Origin: an uncultured Bacilli bacterium
Lineage (GTDB): Bacteria; Bacillota_I; Bacilli_A; RF39; UBA660
Assembly: GCA_910583745.1 (NCBI GenBank)
Contig: CAJTZC010000004.1
Location: 1-64,000 of the forward strand
Reading direction: 5' to 3'
DNA: 64,000 nucleotides
The position numbers and the translations under genes were made by a program. Every line of letters begins with the position of its first letter. Position 1 is the first letter of the stretch. Shown here in pieces: positions 9,899 through 18,515 of this stretch. The notes below the pieces were generated by a model that did no database searches, was not told where the DNA came from, and saw nothing but the letters and a program-made list of their open reading frames with translations.

Positions 9899-10605
9899 TA
9901 TACATCTCTCCTTTGAAAAAAATATTTAATACTTTGATATGTTGATATATAAATTAGTACTAGTAAAAACAGAATGATTAAAGGCACGTTAAATTTCAAA
10001 GACAAGATATCGACTGTCGTTTTTATTAGTATTTCGAAAAGTATATATATCGAGCAAGAAAACAGTAAAGAAATTAGTGGGTTATTCACGATTAGATAGA
10101 TTAATAAATAGACATTTGGAATAATTAATGTAAGAAGTATCTTATAGCAAATTATTACTATGATATTTATGTCTAGAGTAATAGTTATGTCGTTCATTGT
10201 ACACAATATAAAGAAAAATGAAATATATAGTATGGAAATAAGAAGTGAAAAGAACAGATTTATCTCGAATATCTTTTTTATCCAATCCCTTCTGTCAATT
10301 CTTGTCAGAGTTGAAGAACTGCTTTCTAAAAAGAAAAAGTCAACAAAATTAACAACCATATAAAATATTATAGAAAGGTAGGCCAAATCCAGCATTATGC
10401 AGGAGACGAAGCTTAATTCGTAAAAAGTCATCGGTAACATAAAAACGTAGTATAAATAACTGATGTCTTTAAGATTCATGATTTCCATGTATTGGGTTTT
10501 CATTGCTAGGATTGGATTGTATATGAAATACAACGCTAGAAAAAAGAAAAATGACCATAACCAGAAAGATTTATTTGACAAATATGTGATAAAAATTGAT
10601 TTCAT
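9898..10605 (-). CDS. ABC-2-like membrane protein
   Basis: A 235-residue, very hydrophobic protein with about six predicted membrane segments and few charged residues. Sequence alone gives no substrate. It is coupled to the ATPase downstream by ATGA overlap and to the permease upstream by four overlapping bases. It is probably one half of a heterodimeric permease. Confidence 0.75.
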   Translation of the reverse strand: MKSIFITYLSNKSFWLWSFFFFLALYFIYNPILAMKTQYMEIMNLKDISYLYYVFMLPMTFYELSFVSCIMLDLAYLSIIFYMVVNFVDFFFLESSSSTLTRIDRRDWIKKIFEINLFFSLLISILYISFFFILCTMNDITITLDINIIVIICYKILLTLIIPNVYLLIYLIVNNPLISLLFSCSIYILFEILIKTTVDILSLKFNVPLIILFLLVLIYISTYQSIKYFFQRRDV

Positions 10606-11525
10606 AAGTTGTACCTCACTTTTTTTCTAAAAGTGAATTGTGCCATTATAAATGATACTATGATAAATGCTGTAAGAATAATTATAGGGGCAAACACATT
10701 CACTTCCATGATATTAACGGAAAAATATGAAAAGTAATTATATATTGAGTTAAAATATAGTAGTGCGGGGACATTTAATGCCATAAGTACAATAGAACTG
10801 ACAGCAAAAAATATTATGAACTTGATATAGGAAAGCCCTTTTTTTTCTGTTTTAGATATTATGATTATGGAAATGAAACTGATTAGAATGCCATATAAAA
10901 ATGATAAAAGTAAGTCCAAGAAAACTAACGTGTAAGGATTTATAGAGTAAGCATTGTACAATATAGAATCCGTTAAAAACCCTGCGTTGTTGATGTAGTG
11001 TATTGTAGATGTGCCTGTTGGAAATAGTACCAGTAAAATTATGAGAAACAGAATTTTTGGGAGCGTCATTACTATTCCTGCTTCCATAGATAATTGGAAC
11101 AGATTTGTATGGATAAACTTCTTATATCCTATTCTCGTAATTCTTGGTATAGCAGCTTTTTTGTAAATGCAATCGTGTATATATTTGAATACTATATGAA
11201 ATATTATAATTGGTAATACGATGGACATAATTTTAAAGATTGTTGAACCCATACAGATTACATAAATATAGAGAGCAGAATAAATATTTGCTATTTCACT
11301 TTCTACGTATAATAATACTCCGTTATTATATAATAATTGTGACGCATCGCCATTGAGGTAATTCGTTATGTAATAGTCTATATAATTGTTTATATAGTTT
11401 GCTCCATAAAAGAATATTTCATCTTTTATTGAAAGATAATACAATATAAATGCCAGCAGTGCAACGAGTATTATTAAATAGTGTTTTTTGTTTTTTAAAT
11501 CGAATTTTAAAAATCTAAATGTCAT
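10602..11525 (-). CDS. ABC-2-like membrane protein, first gene of the operon
   Basis: A 307-residue protein with about six transmembrane segments and a large loop after the first, as in ABC-2 permeases. AAAGGAG precedes the ATG by about six bases. The order is permease, permease, ATPase, anchored protein. The 211-base gap upstream (11526-11736) is AT-rich with no clear feature. Confidence 0.75.
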   Translation of the reverse strand: MTFRFLKFDLKNKKHYLIILVALLAFILYYLSIKDEIFFYGANYINNYIDYYITNYLNGDASQLLYNNGVLLYVESEIANIYSALYIYVICMGSTIFKIMSIVLPIIIFHIVFKYIHDCIYKKAAIPRITRIGYKKFIHTNLFQLSMEAGIVMTLPKILFLIILLVLFPTGTSTIHYINNAGFLTDSILYNAYSINPYTLVFLDLLLSFLYGILISFISIIIISKTEKKGLSYIKFIIFFAVSSIVLMALNVPALLYFNSIYNYFSYFSVNIMEVNVFAPIIILTAFIIVSFIMAQFTFRKKVRYNL

Positions 11526-11736
11526 AATTTTCTCCTTTTCTTTATTGTGGAATTGTCGAGTCTTTCTGCCTTAAATTTATCATTTTCTAGCGTATTTAGC
11601 AATAGCAAAAAATAAAAATAAATAAAATGTCGAATTTGTACAAAGTAAGAATTTCTTTGCTTCGATTTAGAAATTATCACTTTATCTTGTTTCGACATCA
11701 TTATTTGCAGTTATTTGGTAAACCGATTTATCGAAT

Positions 11737-13119
11737 TTATTTCATAACTTCTTTCAAAGGTACTGTCCATTTTTTAAGCTTTTTAAAACAATCTTTTGCT
11801 TTTGCGATTTCTTTTTTATTCATCGTTACATATCCTCTGGAGGTGCCATCGCTAGGTAAATCTACCAAGAGAGCATAATCGTCGATGCCTATCCACCCTT
11901 CCTTTACTACTTTAAGAAGTTCTGGATGTTCCTCCTGTATGAAATCCAAATCGACAAAATTTGTCGTAATCTTATTGCAGGCTAAGTATCTTTGAATATA
12001 TGGATTCTTTTTATATTTTTCTATATTTTTCTTGCTAAAGAGAAAGATTCGCTCCATTTTTACACCGCGGTCTACAACATCAAAATTGCTTTGAATAAAT
12101 TTTCTTTCAGCGGGGTCTTCATTCCATTCGTTGTCCATCATAGTAGAAATAATCCACATCTCGGAACCTGATTTGGTTTCGTTAAAAAACTTGTCTAAAA
12201 TTCGGTAAAACTTCCCCGAATCTAAATCTTCTGTTTTCGATTGCTCGTCAAAGGATAAATAGCCTCCATCCGATACTAAAGAAGTGCCGTTTGAGTACTT
12301 ATGTCTCGTAAGCATTAAATAAATGTCATCTGCGATTTCCTGTGGAAAACCGAGCCTCTTCATCGGAATGGAGTTCTTTGCTTTGTCAAAAGTATCGTCT
12401 GTCTCCATTACTCCCCCTATCCAACCAGCAACAACAGAGTTTACTCTTACACCATACATTTCCGTATAAATATTCGCGTATGTTTTCATTAGGTTTTCCT
12501 TTGCAGCTTGGGCAGAAGCATAAGCACTGGCTCCAAAAGACCCGCGGTATGCTTCGATACTATTTACGAGGACAATGCTCGATTCGAAATTCATCTTTTT
12601 TACAATCTCTCTGACGAGTAAGTTCACAGAAAATAAATTGACCTGATAACTTCTTTCAAACTGATTATAGTCGAAATCTAGAGAATCTTCCAGTTCGAAG
12701 AAGATTTCCATGAAAACGAACCCATAGACATCTTTTTTTATTGCTTCGACGGCTTTTAGAAGTGTTTCTCTATTAAAATAGTCCACAGCTTTTAATTCAA
12801 TATCCTCTTGTAATGCTTTATCTATGGGACTTCCTTCTTGATAAAACCCTATGACATAGAAGCCTTTTGCAAGTAATATTTTTGACAGTTCTATACCGAT
12901 TTCGGAATTAATGCCTGCGACGACGACCACTTTTTTATCTATTTGCTCCTTAGCAAACGTCGTTCTCTTATCGCTTGGTTTGCTCGTATTATTGGGAATG
13001 TTCCATCTTCTCCCTTTTTTAAATGCTCCGGGTATTCGATTGTGATTTAAGAGATTCGTAATGCGTCTTTCGCTAATTCCCCACAAAATAGATGCTTCTT
13101 TTACTGTTAAATAGTCCAT
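11737..13119 (-). CDS. Helix-turn-helix / short-chain dehydrogenase fusion protein
   Basis: A 460-residue three-part protein. Residues 1-50 (LTVKEASILWGISERRITNLL ... GRRWNIP) form an excisionase/MerR-like winged helix. Residues 60-290 are an SDR domain with a GINSEIG cofactor motif, a YASAQAAK catalytic region and VSDGGY near the end. The last 150 residues are a separate domain I cannot name. The start is the ATG at 13119, since a TATAAT lies about 23 bases upstream and longer starts would overlap it. It is divergent from the methyltransferase-like gene at 13299. A redox- or metabolite-sensing regulator is an inference from the fusion. Confidence 0.75.
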   Translation of the reverse strand: MDYLTVKEASILWGISERRITNLLNHNRIPGAFKKGRRWNIPNNTSKPSDKRTTFAKEQIDKKVVVVAGINSEIGIELSKILLAKGFYVIGFYQEGSPIDKALQEDIELKAVDYFNRETLLKAVEAIKKDVYGFVFMEIFFELEDSLDFDYNQFERSYQVNLFSVNLLVREIVKKMNFESSIVLVNSIEAYRGSFGASAYASAQAAKENLMKTYANIYTEMYGVRVNSVVAGWIGGVMETDDTFDKAKNSIPMKRLGFPQEIADDIYLMLTRHKYSNGTSLVSDGGYLSFDEQSKTEDLDSGKFYRILDKFFNETKSGSEMWIISTMMDNEWNEDPAERKFIQSNFDVVDRGVKMERIFLFSKKNIEKYKKNPYIQRYLACNKITTNFVDLDFIQEEHPELLKVVKEGWIGIDDYALLVDLPSDGTSRGYVTMNKKEIAKAKDCFKKLKKWTVPLKEVMK

Positions 13120-13241
13120 TTTCTTCACCAACTTCATATTATACCGAATTAAGAACAATGCCAATGTGTGATTTGCAGAAAAAATAAAATTATTTATCTT
13201 GATGTTGGGTTTGCAAAAAATAAGTAGAGGTAAAATAATGG

Positions 13242-13269
13242 TTGACAATTTGCTAAAAGGTTATATAAT
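13242..13269 (+). promoter_or_regulatory. Sigma-A promoter of the methyltransferase-like gene
   Basis: TTGACA (13242-13247), 16 bases, TATAAT (13264-13269), about 30 bases before the ATG. It lies in the 179-base region shared with the divergent HTH-SDR gene, so that protein could act here. Confidence 0.8.
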
Positions 13270-13298
13270 AATCACAATTAAAAAGGAGTGGTGAGTGC

Positions 13299-14297
13299 AT
13301 GACACTATATAAAAGGAATACCGTTAAAGATGTGACTTTGGAAGACCTTTCTGGAGTTCGCAAATTATTGAAGAAGGCCCCTCTCAATTATGAAAAATAC
13401 TCTACGAGTTTCTTGTTCAGCACTGAAAGACAAGACGGCATCAATGGGATAATTGACTATCGCGGGAAAAAAGTATTGACACCAGCCTCTTCTGGTGACC
13501 AATATGTTGGGGCGGTTTATTACGATGCGAAAGAGGTGGAAACGTACGATATCAATCGTATCACTTTCTACATGACTTGTTTAAAAATCGCGTCGATAAG
13601 AGAGTTGGATTATGAAGAATTTATCTCTTTCTTTACTCCGCTTGATGAATTTGGATGCTTACGAAAATCTTTTTGGAACTTAGGGACTTTGAAGCGACTT
13701 TTGAAAATTATGCCCTTCGATGTAGCTTATTTTTGGGATACTATCATGTTTGAAGCTCAAAAGACTGGCTTTCTATTTTTAACTGTTCCTGAACATAATT
13801 CGAATGAACTCTATAATATCAAATCGGGTATGCCATTCTATAAAAATAAGGAAGAGTACTATAAATTACAGAGAAAATTGAGAGAAAGAGATTATCCACG
13901 ATTTATAGAAAGCGACTTGTTATCTTTAAAAGAAAAGTTGAGTTCTTCTTATGACATCATCTATCTATCGAATATCATAGAATGTCTCGTCCATTTAGAA
14001 TTAAGAAATTACTATATGGGAGATGCTAGCTTAGAGAATTATCACGAAAGGGATATTACAGAGAAAGTTATGCAGCAGGTTCTACCTTTTCTCGAAGAAA
14101 ATGGGACGATTTTGGTTTCTTATAGAGCAAACAGAGATTACAGTTACTGTCTAGACTGGCTTTATAATAATGACTTTTTTGAAGTATATAGCATACCAAG
14201 TAAATACCCACGGGATTTTGGTGGCTGGAATTCAGGAGATACGGATTTGGTTTTGACTTATAGACCTAAAAAAACTGGTAAAATCGTACAATTTTAA
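13299..14297 (+). CDS. SAM-dependent methyltransferase-like protein (paralogue of 20809-21600)
   Basis: A 332-residue protein. A Rossmann-like stretch VLTPASSGDQ near residue 66 followed by AKEVETYDIN near 90 resembles SAM-binding motif I and an acidic motif II. Similar pieces occur in the 263-residue protein at 20809-21600 (GSGDQ, GAKNVEVFDYN, SYEEFL), so the two are paralogues. The layout recalls the DUF3419/BtaA group that uses SAM as aminocarboxypropyl donor, but this is uncertain. AGGAG lies 10 bases before the ATG. It is the only plus-strand gene of the chromosomal part. Confidence 0.6.
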   Translation: MTLYKRNTVKDVTLEDLSGVRKLLKKAPLNYEKYSTSFLFSTERQDGINGIIDYRGKKVLTPASSGDQYVGAVYYDAKEVETYDINRITFYMTCLKIASIRELDYEEFISFFTPLDEFGCLRKSFWNLGTLKRLLKIMPFDVAYFWDTIMFEAQKTGFLFLTVPEHNSNELYNIKSGMPFYKNKEEYYKLQRKLRERDYPRFIESDLLSLKEKLSSSYDIIYLSNIIECLVHLELRNYYMGDASLENYHERDITEKVMQQVLPFLEENGTILVSYRANRDYSYCLDWLYNNDFFEVYSIPSKYPRDFGGWNSGDTDLVLTYRPKKTGKIVQF

Positions 14298-14330
14298 CTT
14301 TTTATCGATATCTCTATAAATAAGAATTTT

Positions 14331-14358
14331 AAAAAGATGGCATTTAAGTCATCTTTTT
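14331..14358 (+). terminator. Intrinsic terminator after the methyltransferase-like gene
   Basis: A 9-bp stem (AAAAAGATG at 14331-14339 with CATCTTTTT at 14350-14358) with a T-run. A weaker version, with only the GATG/CATC core, recurs at 16412-16428 as the edge of the direct repeat. Confidence 0.65.
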
Positions 14359-14699
14359 TTTTACAGATATGCTACTTTTGATTATTTTGATTTTCTTTTT
14401 GGTATAGTTTTTGTAGTCGTCGATGTATGTCATATATCTTTTTTGCACTTTTTTTGATAAAGCAATCTCTATTCTTCTGTTTTCCTTTTTGTGTCATTAT
14501 AAATATGTAAAAAGGATTCTCTTCTTCGACAAAACCACATTCGTGATAAGCGATGTCAAAAGAGCCGTATTTTCGATAGAAATTCTCGGGAAAATATCGA
14601 TAACTTTGTAAGATGGATTTTCGAGAAAATGTTTCAGCTTTTTTCCTAGTTCCTCTTCTTTTGCAAAGCGATATAGCTCTGTCCAGTATGCTCTCATGT
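14336..14699. repeat. Direct repeat copy 1 (about 360 bp)
   Basis: Nearly identical to 16412-16774. After a shared GATGGCATTTAAGTCATC edge there are about 12 differing bases; the rest then matches from 14371 to 14699, with one substitution seen (silent for the encoded C-terminus). The repeat contains the 3' end of the serine hydrolase gene. The unit-to-unit distance is about 2075 bases. Confidence 0.85.
14372..14699 (-). pseudogene. 3' fragment of the serine hydrolase gene (copy 1)
   Basis: This is the duplicated tail of the gene at 16447-17261. It begins at the methionine of the MRAYWTELYRFAKE segment and has no upstream part of the gene. The sequence before it (14700-14886) is unrelated to the full-length copy. 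It carries the same one-base loss in the run at 14588-14594. It lacks the catalytic SxxK and SDN motifs and cannot make a working enzyme. Confidence 0.85.
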
Positions 14700-14886
14700 A
14701 TCTTTTGAACTTTGACTTATTTTGGCATTTTATCCGTTTACACAGTCTCTATATTAAGTTTCTGTTCGTAGACCATGATTTTTGTTCCATGCTTCCTTTA
14801 GCCTCTCACCTCACGGTAGATGCTTTGCACTTCTCTAATGATTCAAAGATATATATGTTATAGCAGATGCCATGCTTGGCACACAA

Positions 14887-14919
14887 AAAGTTATCTTAGA
14901 AAATAACTAAGATAACTTT
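14887..14919 (-). terminator. Perfect 13-bp hairpin terminator
   Basis: AAAGTTATCTTAG (14887-14899) pairs without mismatch with CTAAGATAACTTT (14907-14919). The loop is 7 nt and T residues follow on the minus strand. It lies 80 bases past the stop of the small gene at 14999. The rest of the stretch 14700-14998 holds no gene I can support. Confidence 0.75.
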
Positions 14920-14998
14920 AGATTATTGACTTTGTCAACAGTTTGCTTCAACATTTAATGTTGCGATTATAAACTAAAGTAATGTTATCACTATTCTT

Positions 14999-15244
14999 TC
15001 ATATTTCATAATATAGAATAATCGTTTCTCTGTGTTCTTCAAACCCTAAACCGACAAAAATTTCTAGCACAAGTTTATCATTAACAATATTTATAAATTC
15101 ATTATTAACTGTATAATCTTCAAATGTATCTCTAGTTAACTTTTCTTCAGTCGATTTTTCTGCAACGAATTTATTGACTTCTTGTTCAATAAAATCGCTA
15201 ACGGCTTTTTTATCAATTTTTACATTGTTATATTTATTAAACAT
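14999..15244 (-). CDS. Small protein, probably the C-terminal remnant of a larger one
   Basis: An 81-residue acidic frame without a recognised domain. The same frame stays open for about 20 codons upstream of the first ATG, with protein-like sequence (SLDTNGEISSLSAPRQG), before a stop. No good ribosome binding site is positioned for the ATG. The C-terminus (VNDKLVLEIFVGLGF, ILYYEI) faintly recalls the last strands of DUF3298/RsiV-type domains. It may be a decayed gene brought in with the rearranged block. Confidence 0.4.
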   Translation of the reverse strand: MFNKYNNVKIDKKAVSDFIEQEVNKFVAEKSTEEKLTRDTFEDYTVNNEFINIVNDKLVLEIFVGLGFEEHRETIILYYEI

Positions 15245-15376
15245 TCCTTGTCTAGGAGCACTTAAAGAAGAAATTTCTCCATTAGTATCTAAAGAAATGG
15301 ATTATTTTAAATAATCGGAAGTTTATTTGTATGATATATTTTGAGTATGTTGGACTGTATACTTTAATACAAAATT

Positions 15377-15425
15377 AAAAAGTTATGAAGCTTTTGCAGA
15401 TTTTTTGCTAATTTCATAACTTTTT
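15377..15425. terminator. Bidirectional terminator after the lipoprotein gene
   Basis: AAAAAGTTATGAA (15377-15389) pairs with TTCATAACTTTTT (15413-15425). T-runs lie on both sides, so it can work for either strand. It sits 90 bases past the stop of the lipoprotein gene. Confidence 0.65.
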
Positions 15426-15515
15426 TAATATTTGTTTTATATTAATTAGAATTTAATTGATTAAAATTTATAAGATTATTAAAACTATATTTTTTATATT
15501 ATTTTCTTTGGTCTA

Positions 15516-16175
15516 TTATTTAACATCACTTAATTTTAAATCTTTGTTACCGAAATACACATCCCTATTTCCATTAACAGTGTGAAGTTTTATAATTGTA
15601 TAATCGTTATAATGGTATTCTGTACTGCCACCATCATTATAAGCTATTGCATCTTGACAATCATTTCTTGCTTTTTCTATTATAGTTTCCATGGTTATTT
15701 TATTCTTTTTTAGGGCTTCTTCTAATGAATACGTTTTATTGTTTATTATTACATCGATATCTCCACTATAAATATAAATATTATAATTATATTTGGAACT
15801 CTCATCTTTATCTATTATTTGTCTTTTTCCATCATTAGCTTCAGGATGATATACTAATGTAAATTTATATATTGATTGTAACTCTATCTCTTTAGATCCG
15901 ATTATTGTATAACTATCATCTATGTCTCCTGTATATGTTATTTTTATGCTATCGTTCACTTCATAGGTTGTATTATCGTCTTTTAATTCAATCCGTAATT
16001 TTTCGGAAATTTTTCTTTCTTCTTCACCTTCGTTCGGTTCAACTATAATATATGATGTAGCCACTTCAAGTATTTTTCCCCAAAACGAATGCTCATCAGC
16101 TTTCTTCTTTCCACATCCTGTAAAGATGAGTAAAATAGTCCCACAGATTAAGAAAGTAAAAACGGTCTTTTTCAT
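15516..16175 (-). CDS. Lipoprotein with OB-like DUF3221-type N-terminal part
   Basis: A 219-residue protein with a lipoprotein signal peptide and lipobox FTGC, Cys21. After it come GKILEVATSYIIVEP and YEVNDSIKITYTGDI, a pattern like DUF3221-type small OB-fold lipoproteins, then an unassigned C-terminal domain. The ATG at 16175 has GGAGG seven bases upstream; the ATG six bases earlier is too close to it. The 265-base gap upstream (16182-16446) holds nothing clear. Confidence 0.7.
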   Translation of the reverse strand: MKKTVFTFLICGTILLIFTGCGKKKADEHSFWGKILEVATSYIIVEPNEGEEERKISEKLRIELKDDNTTYEVNDSIKITYTGDIDDSYTIIGSKEIELQSIYKFTLVYHPEANDGKRQIIDKDESSKYNYNIYIYSGDIDVIINNKTYSLEEALKKNKITMETIIEKARNDCQDAIAYNDGGSTEYHYNDYTIIKLHTVNGNRDVYFGNKDLKLSDVK

Positions 16176-16411
16176 AATCATGCCTCCATATCAATTTCGT
16201 TGCATTGATAATTTAATTATACTTCTATTTAGTCTTTTTTAATAGTATAATTTTGTTTTTATATTTATTTTGGTAACAGTTCAGTCAAAAGATTGAAAAA
16301 TAGGCAAGCTAAAAAATTTACCTTAAATAATAATGGGATTATGATTCAAAATCAAGATTAATGCTAGTAAAACATTAACTTGGTTTTTCTTATACGTACT
16401 TATACAACTCC

Positions 16412-16774
16412 GATGGCATTTAAGTCATCTTTTTTGTGCTGTTAGGCTACTTTTGATTGTTTTGATTTTCTTTTTGGTATAGTTTTTGTAGTCGTCGATG
16501 TATGTCATATATCTTTTTTGCACTTTTTTTGATAAAGCAATCTCTATTCTTCTGTTTTCCTTTTTGTGTCATTATAAATATGTAAAAAGGATTCTCTTCT
16601 TCGACAAAACCACATTCGTGATAAGCGATGTCAAAAGAGCCGTATTTTCGATAGAAATTCTCGGGAAAATATCGATAACTTTGTAAGATGGATTTTCGAG
16701 AAAATGTTTCAGCTTTTTTCCTAGTTCCTCTTCTTTTGCAAAGCGATATAGCTCTGTCCAGTATGCTCTCATGT
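16412..16774. repeat. Direct repeat copy 2 (about 360 bp)
   Basis: Partner of the repeat at 14336-14699. It lies at the 3' end of the full-length serine hydrolase gene. The sequence between the repeats (14700-16411) carries two small genes and three hairpins and may be an insertion or the scar of a tandem duplication. Confidence 0.85.
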
Positions 16775-17261
16775 CGTGGCAGTTTGTAATGCCGAATAAG
16801 TCTTTTCCTTCTAAGGTGTGTTCGGCTCCCAATTTTTTTCCAAATTCTATCAGTTTTTCCTTCGTTACATAGTTTACGAGTTTTATATATGCAGTATTGT
16901 CGCTTTCTACGAGGGTATATTCTACCAGTTTTTCAATGCTGTATGCTTGACCGGTTGGCCTATCCTTTAAAACTCCCGAGCCTTGTTTCACATCTTCTTC
17001 TTTGATGGTCAACTTTTCATTTAAATCCAGTTCTTTTAAAGCAGCTTGTTCGTATAGGTAAAGACATACCAGAATTTTTATAGCGCTTGCAGAGTAAAAG
17101 GAGATGCTTTCGTTGAAGCTGAATACCGTATTGTGGTTCAACTCTTCGTAATAGTAAGCGACTTTATCTTGGCTCTTTAAAAACATTTTGTTTAGGTTAT
17201 AAAGTTTTTTTTGAATTATTTTATATTGTATTTTAGATTTAATTTCTACTGTCTTTTTCAT
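16447..17261 (-). pseudogene. Class A beta-lactamase-like serine hydrolase, frameshifted
   Basis: A cytosolic or surface serine hydrolase of the penicillin-binding/beta-lactamase fold. SAIK at residues 59-62 is the SxxK nucleophile motif and ESDN near 119 the SDN motif. The reading frame ends early at 16572. One base missing in the run at 16663-16669 explains this: past it, another frame runs 70 codons to a TAG at 16447 and contains RKYGSFDIAYHECGFV, which fits the KTG-box strand (KYG here). So the original gene was about 270 codons. No signal peptide is seen. Its start lies two bases after the M14 peptidase stop, suggesting paired peptidoglycan or peptide processing. Confidence 0.75.
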
Positions 17262-17263
17262 GG

Positions 17264-18424
17264 TTAATTCCTTTTCGTTTTTTTAGTTTCATCGTATAAA
17301 GCAATGTATTCTTCACACATCGTCTTTATAACATCGCCTATCGCTGCATCGTTTGTAGATAACATCTTGTCATATAGTCCATTGTCGTTTATAAACTGTC
17401 CGAATGGGTTTCCGCGTATTTGACCGAGCTCTATGAGTAAAGTACCTGGGTATATCGATTCGAGCATGCTGCTGATTGTATTATAAGCTTTTGTTTCTAA
17501 CAGGCGATAGCCAGTGTGTTTCGCATAGGCCTTTGCTACATTTTCATTGTATCGAATTTCTTGAGGTGAAATATCGCTTTTCCAAGGATGATTTTTTCCC
17601 TCTACTCCTTTTAAATAGCGTACTAAACCGCCACAGGAATGAAAAATGATGGAGCCTATCAATCTGGCGTCTGTGTTTATCTTTTTGTATAGTTCTAGTA
17701 GGCTTTCGTTTTCTTTTTCGTAAGAGAACTCGTCTTTAGAATAAATGGTTCCTAAAGGATTGGGTACAGACATGTCGAGACCGTCGGGAGCACCATTTAA
17801 GTACCGAGGTATCCCCCTTTTTTTGAGTTCGATGTATTCGTTTGCGGGAGAATTGTCGTTCAAATTCACTCCATTGCCATTTGCAGTCCATTGAATGATG
17901 CTTCCATCATGGAATGATTTTAAAATTTTGGCAACACTGCTTTTTAGTTCTTCATAACTATCACCGAGGCAATCAGTACCCACTCCTCTAAATATTTCGT
18001 GTTTTTTCTTTAACTCACTAGGGTTTTCGTCGTCATATTTGCAGCTTTTGTACCACTCTTTGCAAAAATTTTGCTCTTCTTCATAAGGGCAATCGCTTTT
18101 AAGTTTAGCCCGAATTGCCGAAGTTACCACTATCGTACCTTCTGGATTTAGTATGGGAATGAAGTGCAAGGTGTACTTATCTTTGTCTATGAGGTCTTGT
18201 CTGTCGAGTCGTTCCATTAAGTGGATGACATAGTGATTGCTTATGAGTTCTGTCGCGTGAGTCCCTGCCGTAATTATGACGTGGTTTTCTCCTCTTCCGT
18301 ATGTGAAATGTCGAATCGGGAAGCCGAACTGTGTCGTACCAATTGGAGTTTCCTCGTGAACATTTTTAAGTCTATCTAAACATTCATTTAACTGTTTATA
18401 GTCTAAAATACGGTTTGTAACCAT
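17264..18424 (-). CDS. M14-family zinc carboxypeptidase
   Basis: A 386-residue M14 metallocarboxypeptidase. The zinc motif HATE is at residues 56-59, NPEG near 96, a substrate-binding region NGNGVNLNDN near 193, the second zinc histidine in IIFHSCGG near 270, and the catalytic glutamate in LLIELGQ near 340. There is no signal peptide, so it acts in the cytosol or leaves by another route. Murein peptides are a plausible substrate but not shown. It is followed after two bases by the serine hydrolase gene. Confidence 0.85.
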   Translation of the reverse strand: MVTNRILDYKQLNECLDRLKNVHEETPIGTTQFGFPIRHFTYGRGENHVIITAGTHATELISNHYVIHLMERLDRQDLIDKDKYTLHFIPILNPEGTIVVTSAIRAKLKSDCPYEEEQNFCKEWYKSCKYDDENPSELKKKHEIFRGVGTDCLGDSYEELKSSVAKILKSFHDGSIIQWTANGNGVNLNDNSPANEYIELKKRGIPRYLNGAPDGLDMSVPNPLGTIYSKDEFSYEKENESLLELYKKINTDARLIGSIIFHSCGGLVRYLKGVEGKNHPWKSDISPQEIRYNENVAKAYAKHTGYRLLETKAYNTISSMLESIYPGTLLIELGQIRGNPFGQFINDNGLYDKMLSTNDAAIGDVIKTMCEEYIALYDETKKTKRN

Positions 18425-18515
18425 AGTATCACCTATTCCTAGTATAGCACAAAATCGTCTTTATTACATTCTGTATTTTTGCCATAAAAAAAACCACGAG
18501 AAAGGTCTTCCTATC

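Noticed and set aside
14423..14611. Two identical 62-codon plus-strand frames (also 16498-16686)
   Set aside because: They are the same only because of the direct repeat and lie opposite the hydrolase 3' end. They do not form a gene family.
18478..18512. Hairpin with T-run after the TraB gene
   Set aside because: The stem has only three or four pairs, so I do not list it as a terminator although a run of eight T follows on the minus strand.
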